From: Oscillatoria sp. SIO1A7
Lineage (GTDB): Bacteria > Cyanobacteriota > Cyanobacteriia > Cyanobacteriales > Laspinemataceae
Direction of reading: 5' to 3'
NCBI GenBank assembly: GCA_010672965.1
Contig: JAAHFN010000005.1
Location: forward strand, 34,170 to 98,169
DNA: 64,000 nt
The translations under genes were made by a program, and so were the position numbers. The notes below the pieces were generated by a model. It saw only the letters and a list, made by a program, of their open reading frames with translations, was not told the origin of the DNA and made no database searches. Below, one piece after another: positions 10,668 through 19,293 of this stretch (positions are counted from its first letter, which is position 1; each line of letters starts with the position of its first letter).

Positions 10668-11282
10668 TCAGAGCAACGTTCCCTTAATAGAAGCAACCAT
10701 TGCGTGGTAGCAAAATCGATCGACAAGAACATTGTTGAGACGCCACCTTTGATTAGATACTAAGTCACGGAAAACTATATCTACAACGCACAAGTCACTG
10801 ACATTTCCGTATGCGTCAACGTAAACACAGCTTTCATACTGAGCGAGGTTTGATGCATCCATGCTAGCAACTAATGCAGAGCGATTAACATCATTAAAAC
10901 CTGTTTGACTACCTCGCATCCGAATTGCGACTTCGCGCCGATACATGTCCCGCATACCTTCAGCAGTAATTGGATTCTCTCGACCCGTTTGTCTATCTAT
11001 AGTCCCCTCAGCGACAACCCTCTCTCTGGGATTATCACTGGGTATCGGAATCCTGATATTTTTACTGCCAGGAATATCGGAAATTGCTTGATATGCCTGC
11101 TCAATGTCCCTAAGATCGGGCACTATAGCCACCGAAGCGGGTTTCCTAGGCTCGTATAGAAAGTCTATATCTATGTCAGGCAAGGCCGCATTTGATAGCT
11201 GAGCGAGCGACAGAACAAGAGCAAAAGAGACGACTACAGCCAGAAAAAACCGAAACTTGCGAAATAAGCGTTTTATATTCAT
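10668..11282 (-). CDS. Secreted protein of unknown function
   Basis: I do not recognise a family. The 204-residue product has a typical signal peptide: basic start MNIKRLFRKFRF, hydrophobic core FLAVVVSFALVLSL and a probable signal peptidase I site after SNA (about residue 32). The mature part has no membrane helix and includes two Cys (in YESCVYVD and SDLCVVDI) that could form a disulfide in the periplasm, and a third Cys in DRFCYH. A clear ribosome binding site AGGAAGG precedes the ATG. It is flanked by non-coding DNA on both sides. Confidence 0.75.
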   Translation of the reverse strand: MNIKRLFRKFRFFLAVVVSFALVLSLAQLSNAALPDIDIDFLYEPRKPASVAIVPDLRDIEQAYQAISDIPGSKNIRIPIPSDNPRERVVAEGTIDRQTGRENPITAEGMRDMYRREVAIRMRGSQTGFNDVNRSALVASMDASNLAQYESCVYVDAYGNVSDLCVVDIVFRDLVSNQRWRLNNVLVDRFCYHAMVASIKGTLL

Positions 11283-12070
11283 TTCACCTTCCTACTTGAG
11301 TTAATAGTTCCATTTACTGATGGATTAAAATGACTCGCTTGATAATATGCAACAAAAAATTAAATACTGGAATCATAGGCATTCTTGACGCATTCTTGAC
11401 CGATCGTGATTTGTGGAAAGTCTTGCTGAAATATCGAGAGCTTGGGTACTCCCATATCCTGTTCCTTTGTTTTGTGTTGCAGCTAAAATAATAGAATCAA
11501 GGCGAAATCAATTGCCAGCTAGCGACATATAACTATCAATTATTTTCCTTCATACTTCCTCCTTCTTCCTTTATCCCTCTACTTGTTTATTGGGAGAAAG
11601 GTGGGAAATGTATGCACAGTCTTTTTAGATCCGATGCCTAACACACTTGAAAAAGCTAATCAGGATTTACGCAAATTGCACTAATTATAGGTAGGGTGCG
11701 CGGTGCGGCACCCTACAAATAGTATCTCTGCGTAAGTCCTGCTAATGTAGATGTAGCGATACCGATACGGGTATCGGGCCGAATAAATAGCCCGATGGCG
11801 ACTTCCCACCCTTCCCCTTCCAGTCCCTTTCTTTAGAGGCCCTATATTAACCTCTGCCTCTTCTCCCAGTCCCTCTTTATTGGTCCCCCGTTATCCCCCT
11901 CGCCCGATGCCCGATGCCCTTCGGCCCAATTCCCAATTCCCATTTCCCCGATTGGTGTGGCGATCGCCCCTAATTGGGTTAGGTTCTCTCTATTTGCAAT
12001 GCTAGTAATCTGAAGCACTATAGAAACAAGAAAGAAAGAGAAAGAAATAAGAGATTGGAGGTAAAGTCCG
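11283..12070. other. 788-bp gene-free interval
   Basis: It holds a family-2 MITE (11661-11741, annotated separately) and short degenerate CCCAATTCCC and CCCGATGCCC repeats at about 11900-11945. The end of the interval must contain the hsp20 promoter. I see no inverted repeat of the CIRCE type upstream of the hsp20 gene. Confidence 0.6.
11661..11741. mobile_element. MITE-like element, family 2 (copy b)
   Basis: 81 bp with ends CAGGATTTACGCAA and TGCGTAAGTCCTG; the interior carries TAGGGTGCGCGGTGCGGCACCCTA, itself an inverted repeat. The interior differs from copy a, so only the termini define the family. Confidence 0.8.
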
Positions 12071-12571
12071 ATGCGATTGATAACAACTACCTTCGGCGAA
12101 CTGGATAAAATTCAACGGCAAATCGAGCAAGTATTTGAGGAAGTGGCGGGAAGCGGCAATCCTTACGGACAATTGTCATACGGACAACCGCCAGTAGAAC
12201 TGCGGGAAACCGAAGAAACTCTGCTACTGCTGGCTTTGCTGCCAGGGATTGATAGCAACGATCTGGATATACAAGCCACCCGCGAAGCAGTATTAATTGC
12301 TGGCAAATATAGTTATGAAGAACCTACCGATAAATCCGCTTATTTCCGTTCGGAATTTCCTCGGGGTCAATTTCGTCGCGTGATTTCTCTACCCCTTCCC
12401 ATCCAAAATACCGAAGTCAAAGCCGATTATGAACATGGGATTCTAACTCTGACCCTGCCCAAAGCCCCCGAAGTCATTAATAAAGTAGTAAAAGTCTCCG
12501 TGCTAGAGCCCAGGGATTCAGAATCGCCGGACACAGAGACAGCTAATGACAGTAAGGCTTCAGCCAGCTAA
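12071..12571 (+). CDS. hspA: Small heat-shock protein, Hsp20/alpha-crystallin family
   Basis: This is an ATP-independent holdase chaperone that forms oligomers and protects proteins and possibly thylakoid membranes under stress. The 166 residues include an alpha-crystallin domain at about 45-140 with the signature GILTLTLPKAP near its end, and a Ser/Asp/Glu-rich tail. The ribosome binding site GGAGGT precedes the ATG by about 10 bases. A strong intrinsic terminator follows, so it is probably monocistronic. The symbol follows common cyanobacterial use; several paralogues can share the fold. Confidence 0.9.
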   Translation: MRLITTTFGELDKIQRQIEQVFEEVAGSGNPYGQLSYGQPPVELRETEETLLLLALLPGIDSNDLDIQATREAVLIAGKYSYEEPTDKSAYFRSEFPRGQFRRVISLPLPIQNTEVKADYEHGILTLTLPKAPEVINKVVKVSVLEPRDSESPDTETANDSKASAS

Positions 12572-12619
12572 AAATTTATTTTTCAGTTTGTAGGAATAGA
12601 CAACGTTAGATACTAAGGG

Positions 12620-12660
12620 AAAAAAGCCATACAGAGATTTCTCTGTATGGCTTTTTTTAT
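12620..12660 (+). terminator. Intrinsic terminator of the hsp20 gene
   Basis: A perfect 12-bp stem GCCATACAGAGA / TCTCTGTATGGC with a 2-base centre (TT) is flanked by an A-run and followed by seven T residues. The flanking A- and T-runs could allow it to act on either strand. Confidence 0.92.
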
Positions 12661-12753
12661 TAGGACTTACGCATTTAGGCTACGGGTAAGGGTTCCCCTG
12701 ACGAGGGGATTGCCCCTACAAATATTAGGTCTGGATATTTTGCGTAAGTCCTG
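12661..12753. mobile_element. MITE-like element, family 2 (copy c)
   Basis: 93 bp with ends TAGGACTTACGCA and TGCGTAAGTCCTG; the interior has GATTGCCCCTACAAATATT. It directly abuts the hsp20 terminator T-run. Confidence 0.82.
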
Positions 12754-12799
12754 TTTATAAAAACTGGCTCAAGGAATGCCAAGGTTAAATTCATGGCGC

Positions 12800-12947
12800 T
12801 ATAGCGTTTCTCAAATTGATGTGATATTTCTGGGGCGAAGCGGCGTTGCATCCCATTACGGAAATTTCCGTTATACAGCCGAGATGGTTGCTCTGATGCT
12901 GTCGCCCCTACGTTTTCGTTTGTTACACTAATTTGAGAAACGCTATA
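12800..12947. mobile_element. MITE-like element, family 1 (copy b, best preserved)
   Basis: 148 bp with long perfect terminal inverted repeats: TATAGCGTTTCTCAAATT at the left and its complement AATTTGAGAAACGCTATA at the right. The interior has TCTGGGGCGAAGC and GATGCTGTCGCCCCTACG, and the arms are partly complementary so the whole can fold on itself. It lies in reversed sense relative to the 47.6-kb copy. Confidence 0.88.
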
Positions 12948-12985
12948 TTGAGCAAATTGCTTCTTGAACCAATTGGGCTCCAGTC

Positions 12986-14092
12986 CTAATTAAGCTGATG
13001 GGAATAGTTAGGGGCGGGAGCGACACCCAATTTTTTCAGCCACCGATAATGAGAGCTTAGGGCATCCCAAAAAGTATCATAAACTTGGTAATTAACGCCA
13101 AATTCTTCACAAACTTCTGCTACAATTTTAGCTATCTTAGGATAATGAATGTGGCAGATATGGGGAAACAAGTGATGGACGGCTTGATAATTTAGTCCGC
13201 CTAAATACCAATTGAGGAAAAGATTCTTTGGGGCAAAATCAGCGGTTGTTTTTAATTGCCACACAGCCCATTCGTCTTCCAAACTATTGAATTCTTCGTT
13301 AGGTTTTATGAACTCTAAACCATCCATTACATGGGCTAGCATGAAAATTACGAAAATTACAGCCCCATAGGTCATGTAAGTCAGAGCAAATCCTAAAATT
13401 GCCTCCAAGGGACTGTAGCCAACAGCAATAGGTATCGCAACTAACCAGCCCAACCAAACCAGTTTAAATGCTAGCAGTGTAATAAGCTCGACGGTACTTG
13501 GTTTGGGAATTTCATGTTCTTGATATTTTAGTTTCACTAAAATCAGATAAACATCTGCTGCCGACCAATAAAAAGGGATGAATGGGTACAAAAACCAAAT
13601 TAGAATATGTTGATATTTGTGATGCCATTTATATTGTATATCGGGAGACAGTCGCACTAATGCATCCGCATGAATTTCGATATCATATCCCAGCATATTG
13701 GGATAAATATGATGTAGAGTATTATGGCGAAATTGCCACAGATAGCTAGATAGGCCGATGAAGTCGTAACTGAGGCCAATCAGTCGATTTACCAATTTGC
13801 TATTAGAATAGCCGCCATGATTGGCATCGTGGCCGACACTAAATCCAACTCCAGCAACTGCTAAGCCTAGGGCGACACATCCAAGCAATTTCATCCATAG
13901 AACTGGTGGGCCAAATACAGTAAAAGTCCAAGCAGAGATGAGCCAGGAAAAAATAACCACAGTTTTGAGGTACATTGCTAGATTGTCTCGCGGCGCAATG
14001 TTTTCCGCTTCCATGTAAGCTTCAACTCTTCGATTGAGTTCTTTCCTGAAGCCAATACTTTTTCCAAAAGTGACTTTGGTTGGAGTTGTCAT
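12986..14092 (-). CDS. desD: Front-end fatty-acid (acyl-lipid) desaturase, delta-6 type
   Basis: This membrane di-iron enzyme introduces a double bond into membrane-lipid acyl chains. The 368 residues contain the three histidine boxes: HDANH (88-92), HNTLHH (123-128) and QAVHH (303-307). The Gln replacing the first His of the third box is the hallmark of front-end desaturases such as cyanobacterial DesD (delta-6), which make gamma-linolenic or stearidonic acid. Hydrophobic segments flank the boxes. There is no fused cytochrome b5, as in other cyanobacterial enzymes, where ferredoxin is the electron donor. The exact regiospecificity cannot be fixed from sequence alone. It appears monocistronic. 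Confidence 0.85.
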   Translation of the reverse strand: MTTPTKVTFGKSIGFRKELNRRVEAYMEAENIAPRDNLAMYLKTVVIFSWLISAWTFTVFGPPVLWMKLLGCVALGLAVAGVGFSVGHDANHGGYSNSKLVNRLIGLSYDFIGLSSYLWQFRHNTLHHIYPNMLGYDIEIHADALVRLSPDIQYKWHHKYQHILIWFLYPFIPFYWSAADVYLILVKLKYQEHEIPKPSTVELITLLAFKLVWLGWLVAIPIAVGYSPLEAILGFALTYMTYGAVIFVIFMLAHVMDGLEFIKPNEEFNSLEDEWAVWQLKTTADFAPKNLFLNWYLGGLNYQAVHHLFPHICHIHYPKIAKIVAEVCEEFGVNYQVYDTFWDALSSHYRWLKKLGVAPAPNYSHQLN

Positions 14093-14285
14093 TGAAATCG
14101 AGATTCATTTTTTTATAGGTTGTTTTTCATAGTAGCACGATTTTTACAGTAAATCTGGATTTTAGATATATTTTTTTCGAGGCTATACCAGCTTATTGAT
14201 GTTAAAATTATCCCAAAATCATTCTTGGGACGTTACCAGGAATAGCCTAAGCTCTTATTAATAGCAGCTAATTACAATTAAAATA

Positions 14286-15347
14286 TTACTCAATTAAGAG
14301 CTTTAGATCCTCTACTAAAATAGCTAGTAGATTATCGGCATCTACTTTTAAGGCAACCCAAGCGTTAGGGGTGGTTTTAGGCAAATGGCGATCGTCAAAT
14401 AAGGTTTGCCCTCGGCTATAGCGGCCTTGGGTTTCAACCACAACTCTGGCTCGGCGCAGGAGCAAGGTTTCTGGATAAAACAAATAGGCTAAGGTGGCGG
14501 CATCGTGGACTAAAAAACCGTTTTTGCCGTCGGTATCCCGGTAGCGGAGGTTGGTTGCGGTCATAAACTGGCATAAGGAGACGATTAGTTTAGCAATATC
14601 GCTATCTGGGTTAGTTTGAAAAATACTCTCGGCCATTTCGGGAGTAAAAACAAGCTGGTGAGTGATGTCGAGAGGCAATATGACGATATCGTCTCGGCTA
14701 TTTAAGACTTTTTCCGCCGCCTCTGGGTCCGAGAAGATGTTAAACTCGGCATGGGTGGCGATGTTGCCCCGACATTGGAAAGCGCCAGCTAAAATAACGA
14801 GTTCTTTGGCTTTTCTAAGAATGCCCGGGCTTTTGGCTTCGGCGGCGGCGAGATTGGTTAGGGGAGCGATCGCCACTAAAGTAATTTCCCCTGGGGCAGC
14901 ATCGAGCTTTTCAATAATAATATCGTCGGAGTAGCGAGCTGCGTCGAACGGCCTGGGAACTTCCGGTAAAGTCTCGGCCAGATTGCCTATGCCATCGACA
15001 CCATGAATATGAGCTGCGTCCTTAGCTACATCTTGAGCTATATCCCGAGTTATATCCCGGGCCGACTCATCCTGGGTATCGTCTAGGGCAGCATTCCGGG
15101 CCGACTCATCCCCGGCTATATCGCTAATTTGCTTGCTGGCCCGCCCAATTTCTACCGGGTCAAAACCCCCTAGAGCGAGAATCTTGCTGGCGTTGGTAAA
15201 GGTACATCGAGCCCCCACATTCCCTGCTGCCGTTGTTACCGCGATCGCTTTGGCCCATCCTTGTTTCGCCAAACTCATCAGCCACAATAAGGCAAAACAA
15301 TCGTCTCCACCCGGGTCTGTATCGATAATGATTTTTCGCTGGTTCAT
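14286..15347 (-). CDS. Inosine/uridine-preferring nucleoside hydrolase family protein
   Basis: This family hydrolyses the N-glycosidic bond of nucleosides for salvage. The 353-residue protein has the Ca2+-binding N-terminal motif DTDPGGDD at 9-16, the core TLVAIAPLTNLA, and a late FLVHDAA motif containing the second calcium-site Asp. An unusual Asp/Ala/Arg-rich insertion occupies about residues 72-112 with repeated DESAR; its DNA contains direct copies of CGGGCCGACTCATCC. It lies 30 bp downstream of the DUF815 gene on the same strand and probably belongs to the sucC-sucD-DUF815 transcript, with no obvious metabolic link. Confidence 0.88.
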   Translation of the reverse strand: MNQRKIIIDTDPGGDDCFALLWLMSLAKQGWAKAIAVTTAAGNVGARCTFTNASKILALGGFDPVEIGRASKQISDIAGDESARNAALDDTQDESARDITRDIAQDVAKDAAHIHGVDGIGNLAETLPEVPRPFDAARYSDDIIIEKLDAAPGEITLVAIAPLTNLAAAEAKSPGILRKAKELVILAGAFQCRGNIATHAEFNIFSDPEAAEKVLNSRDDIVILPLDITHQLVFTPEMAESIFQTNPDSDIAKLIVSLCQFMTATNLRYRDTDGKNGFLVHDAATLAYLFYPETLLLRRARVVVETQGRYSRGQTLFDDRHLPKTTPNAWVALKVDADNLLAILVEDLKLLIE

Positions 15348-15377
15348 ATTATAAGCTTTCAGCTAGGGATAGGAGCG

Positions 15378-16703
15378 TTACTTGGATCCTAACTCGGCTC
15401 GGAGGAAGTCGATAAATTGTCGGGCGGAGCGGCCAGAACGACCATTGTGGCGCGTTGCCCATTGCAAGGCGCGATATTCTAAGTCTTCTGGGGGGAGGAC
15501 AATATCCTCCAGGCTGGCGAGATGGCGGATAATCCCGAGGTAAGTGTTTTGGTTGGCGGGTTCAAAAGTTACGGTCAGGCCAAAGCGATCGCTAAAAGAT
15601 AGTTTTTCCTGCACCGAATCCCAAGCGTTAATTTCTTCAGCACTGGGACGGGGGCGATCGTCAAAGAACTCTCGCACCAAGTGCCGCCGGTTGGAGGTAG
15701 CATAGACTGCCACGTTAGCCGGTCGTGCGGTTGCACTGCCTTCCAGCACCACTTTTAAGGCTTTAAAGGCATCGTCATCTTCCTCAAAAGAGAGGTCATC
15801 GACAAAAATAATAAACTTTTGAGGGACATCGCGCAAAAGTTCGACGATTGCTGGCAAATCTTTTAAGTCGGATTTGGCCACTTCTATAAGACGCAAGCCC
15901 CGAGAGCCGTACTCGTTTAATAGAGCTTTGACCAGGGAAGACTTGCCGGTACCGCGACTGCCATAAAGCAAGACATGGAGAGCTGGCAACCCCGCCATAA
16001 GAAATTCTGTATTTTTAATTAGGGCATCTCGCTGCCACTGATAACCCGCCAAGCCCGTGAGTTGAATGGGGTCCGGTCGAGGAATGCCGGTTAGTTGTCC
16101 CGACTGCCAGCGCAAAGCCCGATATTCGGCGAATAGCCCCGTACCGTTTTGGCGATAGCTCTCGGCTAAAGGTTCCAGAAGATCTGCCCAATGCTCAGAC
16201 TTCTGCATATCTATCTCTGGGTTTTTATTCTTTGCAGATATACTGTCGGCAGGGGGATGGGATGTTAAGGAGGGTGCTGGCAAGTCTGTAGGGTAGTCGG
16301 CAACCTCTTGCACCCACTGGCTTATTTGCTCTCCCGTACAGCTATAGAGATTTTGCAATACTTGTAAGTCGTGGCTGGCAGCGGCAATTAGCCCTGGGGA
16401 AAGTTCGGCTAGGGGGGCGCTGCTTGCTTGTCGGCTAAAAGGATTATCGTCTCTAAGGATTCTAGCAATGAGATAGTCTTGCCAGTTTGCCTTTCTGGTG
16501 GCTAGGGCTTTGAACCAACGGCCGTAGGCTCGCAGGCAATCTTTTTCCGCGCAAGGGCGAGTATCGGAGCGATCGCACAGAAGTTGCAGCAGGTTGAGGA
16601 ATGTTTGGCCGACTTCGCTATCGAGTACCTCTTGATAGAGTAATAGGGAGGCGGCTTGGCTTTGCAGGAGTTGGATTTGCGCGATCGCGCGATCGTCGAG
16701 CAT
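15378..16703 (-). CDS. AAA-type ATPase of the DUF815 family
   Basis: The 441-residue protein has a poorly conserved N-terminal half and a C-terminal AAA core: P-loop GSRGTGKS at 248-255, Walker B FIIFVDDLSFE, a sensor-like YATSNRRHLV, and a C-terminal lid region ending in RSARQFIDFL. DUF815 proteins are uncharacterised P-loop ATPases sometimes annotated as ATP-binding proteins. Nothing in the sequence shows the substrate. It starts eight bases after the sucD stop and is followed 30 bp later by the nucleoside hydrolase, so co-transcription is likely. A linker at about residues 140-165 is Pro/Ser-rich. Confidence 0.88.
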   Translation of the reverse strand: MLDDRAIAQIQLLQSQAASLLLYQEVLDSEVGQTFLNLLQLLCDRSDTRPCAEKDCLRAYGRWFKALATRKANWQDYLIARILRDDNPFSRQASSAPLAELSPGLIAAASHDLQVLQNLYSCTGEQISQWVQEVADYPTDLPAPSLTSHPPADSISAKNKNPEIDMQKSEHWADLLEPLAESYRQNGTGLFAEYRALRWQSGQLTGIPRPDPIQLTGLAGYQWQRDALIKNTEFLMAGLPALHVLLYGSRGTGKSSLVKALLNEYGSRGLRLIEVAKSDLKDLPAIVELLRDVPQKFIIFVDDLSFEEDDDAFKALKVVLEGSATARPANVAVYATSNRRHLVREFFDDRPRPSAEEINAWDSVQEKLSFSDRFGLTVTFEPANQNTYLGIIRHLASLEDIVLPPEDLEYRALQWATRHNGRSGRSARQFIDFLRAELGSK

Positions 16704-16711
16704 CTTAATTA

Positions 16712-17641
16712 TTATTTTTTCTTAGTTTTTTGTTTGAGAGCTTTTTTAAGAATATTTGCTATTTCCGAGGGACGGTCTGCCACTGGAACGCCGGCCTTTT
16801 GAAATGCTGCAATTTTGCTCTGGGCGCTTTCGGGAGCGGCGGCGGAGTCTCCAGCTTTATCGGACTTTATAGATTTTGGCTGAGGGACGAGCAGGTTGCT
16901 AGCAGAGCCGAGGCGCTTCCCTTGCGGGATATAGCGACCTGCCACATAAGCAACAACTGGCTTGTCAATCGCTTCGCTAATATATTGAGCGGCGGCTTCT
17001 TCGCCGGAGCCGCCAATTTCGCCCAAGACCACGATCGCCTCGGTATTCTCGTCCTCGTCCAAGACTTGCAGCCATTGAGAAAAGCTGGAACCGACAATAG
17101 TATCGCCGCCGATACCGACGCAAATGGATTGTCCCAAGCCAGCTTGAGTCAGTTCCCAGGCAATTTCATAGGTGAGAGTGCCGCTGCGGCTAATTATTCC
17201 TACGGAACCGGGGGTATAAAATTCTTGAGGATGAGTGCCCAGCAGTATTTTACCGGGCATGATAATACCCGGGGTATTAGCTCCGACTACGAGGGTTTCG
17301 GTGGCTTCGGCTTTTCTCACCAATTCCACCATATCTAGGGGGGGAACGCCTTCGGTAACTATAATAATTTGTCGAATGCCAGCGGCGATCGCTTCCTTCG
17401 CTGCATCCAGTACCCAATAAGCGGAAGAGAAAATTATCGTAACATCTACTTGCCCCACCTTAACGAGGGCTTCCTCGACCATATCGAACGTGGGAATATC
17501 TTCTACGGTCTTGCCCCCGTGGCCGGGACTAACGCCAGCTACCACCTGGGTTCCTATTGCTTTCATTCTGGCTGCATAGGCAGAACCAATTGGCTCGATA
17601 ATCCCTTGCACTAGCACTTTACTATCCGGATTTATATTCAT
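16712..17641 (-). CDS. sucD: Succinyl-CoA synthetase alpha subunit homologue lacking the active-site histidine
   Basis: The ADP/GDP-forming succinate-CoA ligase alpha subunit binds CoA and carries a phosphohistidine intermediate. This 309-residue protein has the CoA-binding domain (VLVQGIIEPIGSAYAARMKA in place of the usual GxTGxxG region) and the ligase domain. The motif that is GHAGA in the E. coli enzyme (His246) reads GSASN here, placing Ser at residue 246 exactly. A Ser/Ala/Lys linker follows, and the C-terminus is Lys-rich. I start at the ATG with AGGGG nine bases upstream (17641), not at an upstream frame-mate. The gene follows sucC. Activity as a classical ligase is doubtful unless another residue substitutes. 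Confidence 0.85.
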   Translation of the reverse strand: MNINPDSKVLVQGIIEPIGSAYAARMKAIGTQVVAGVSPGHGGKTVEDIPTFDMVEEALVKVGQVDVTIIFSSAYWVLDAAKEAIAAGIRQIIIVTEGVPPLDMVELVRKAEATETLVVGANTPGIIMPGKILLGTHPQEFYTPGSVGIISRSGTLTYEIAWELTQAGLGQSICVGIGGDTIVGSSFSQWLQVLDEDENTEAIVVLGEIGGSGEEAAAQYISEAIDKPVVAYVAGRYIPQGKRLGSASNLLVPQPKSIKSDKAGDSAAAPESAQSKIAAFQKAGVPVADRPSEIANILKKALKQKTKKK

Positions 17642-17719
17642 CAATACACCCCTATTTTTTAAAATGGGCAATTAGCGAAAGAGCGATCGGCGGTCGGATA
17701 TCGATCTAAAAGTCAGTCT

Positions 17720-18985
17720 TTACCCTGCCAGAGAGATGGCTCTGGCGATCGCTTCTTCCAAGCTATCCACCACGGGTATCTTGAGATCTGTCAAGCTTTT
17801 TTTTGCTTTAGTAAGGTCTCCGCCACAGAGGCGGACAATTAAATGGGGAAAGAGATACCCAACCCTTGTTCCCCTACCATTTTGGAGTACGGTTGCCTCC
17901 CCTGGGGGTTCTGGAAGCGATCGGGAATCGGAGGCGGTTTTACTAGCAGTTTTACTAGCAGTTTTACTAGCAGTTTTGCTGGGTGCTGTTTCTCGGGCGT
18001 ATTGGCAGATAGCATCTACTGCTTGATAACAATCTATCTCGCTGCCGATAAAGTTAACTAAGATCGCCTTCACGTTTTTATCTGTAGCTACTGCTGGCAA
18101 AACCATTTTCAGACGATAGCTCAGCTCTGCGGATGTCAGATTCCAGCAAGCATCCCCTCCCAAATCCACAAAGCAGGCAGCTTTGGCACCGGAAAGGGAT
18201 AGTACGTCTAGGGCAGCCATTGTCAAACCGGCTCCGTTACAGACAATACCGATATTCCCGTCCAGTTTGACAAAATTAAGATTGCTAGGTACTCCAGCCA
18301 TTTCGTCTGCGGAAGCGCGACAGGAAATTTTATTGGCCAGCATCGCCAGACTTCGATGCCGACCCAAAGCCTTATCGTTAGCGGAGACCTTGCCATCTAG
18401 AGCCATTACGTCGCCCCCGGGACTAATGGCCAGAGGATTGATTTCGACCAGATCTAAGTCTTTTTCCACAAAAAGACTATACATTTTCTCGACAATCCCG
18501 CTCACTGAAGTGACTAGCGGACCGGATAGACCCATTTTTAGCACTAGCTTTCTGGCATAAAAGGGAGAAAATTCCTCTGCCACCACCACGCGCTGCATTG
18601 CCTCTATGGCCGACTCGGTAAGATTGCCCCCTTCTCTAGATCCTAATAGAATTACTCTACGCAAAACCCGATCTAGAACAATCGCCAGATATAGCTCTCT
18701 GTCCGTATTGTATTTGGCTTCCGCCAGCAGTACCTCGGGATACTCTCCCTTAATCGGCAGATTAAAAATGGTTTGGGCAGCAGCTACAGCATCAATGGTA
18801 TTGGTGACAAACTTGACACCACCGGCCTTGCCGCGTCCTCCGGCCCGTACTTGCGACTTGAGTACCACCGGATAGGGAATCTTCAATCCCTTAATATCTT
18901 TAGGATGGTCGATCCTTTGCGAAGGCAAGACCGGAATCCCCATTTCCCGAAATAGTTCTTTTGCTTGGTGTTCTAATAAGTCCAT
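17720..18985 (-). CDS. sucC: Succinyl-CoA synthetase beta subunit homologue
   Basis: This is the ATP-grasp nucleotide-binding subunit of succinate-CoA ligase. The 421 residues begin MDLLEHQAKELFREMGIPV, contain the ATP-grasp GGRGKAGGVK, the metal-binding VEINPLA and the NGAGLTMA motif. The glycine-rich stretch that usually follows is altered to DLGGDA. An insertion at about residues 330-350 is a repeat SKTASKTASKTASKTAS, encoded by a 12-bp tandem unit, and it is followed by a non-conserved linker before the last helices. The gene is first in the leftward cluster, 78 bp before sucD. Both subunits deviate from canonical enzymes, which suggests a divergent paralogue pair. Confidence 0.87.
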   Translation of the reverse strand: MDLLEHQAKELFREMGIPVLPSQRIDHPKDIKGLKIPYPVVLKSQVRAGGRGKAGGVKFVTNTIDAVAAAQTIFNLPIKGEYPEVLLAEAKYNTDRELYLAIVLDRVLRRVILLGSREGGNLTESAIEAMQRVVVAEEFSPFYARKLVLKMGLSGPLVTSVSGIVEKMYSLFVEKDLDLVEINPLAISPGGDVMALDGKVSANDKALGRHRSLAMLANKISCRASADEMAGVPSNLNFVKLDGNIGIVCNGAGLTMAALDVLSLSGAKAACFVDLGGDACWNLTSAELSYRLKMVLPAVATDKNVKAILVNFIGSEIDCYQAVDAICQYARETAPSKTASKTASKTASKTASDSRSLPEPPGEATVLQNGRGTRVGYLFPHLIVRLCGGDLTKAKKSLTDLKIPVVDSLEEAIARAISLAG

Positions 18986-19027
18986 ATATATAGATAGTCT
19001 TTAGTAAGTATCTAGTAGCATTGGGGA

Positions 19028-19095
19028 AGGGTGTAGGGTGTAGGGTGTAGGGTGTGGCGGTAGGGTGTAGGGTGTAGCGGTAGGGTGTAGGGGAC
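19028..19095. repeat. Heptamer tandem repeat TAGGGTG
   Basis: About eight copies of the 7-bp unit GTAGGGT, interrupted by GGCG, lie upstream of sucC. The complementary CACCCTA heptamers occur at 19196-19214. These heptameric short tandem repeats are typical of filamentous cyanobacteria and recur at 39292-39334, 39499-39533, 51040-51070, 51244-51280 and 63680-64000. Confidence 0.88.
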
Positions 19096-19293
19096 TGTGG
19101 GAAGATTACGAGGAATTAAACAAAATTTACCCAAACTCTCCACCCCACGCTTCCCACCCTCCCCACGCTTCCCACCCTCCTCTTCTCTCTTCTCCCTACA
19201 CCCTACACCCTAGTAGGATAGCCTTTACTCCCCTGTATAATATGTAGCTTTCTCTACTTGTTGCATTTTTGCCCATTTTGGAGGTCCCATTAT

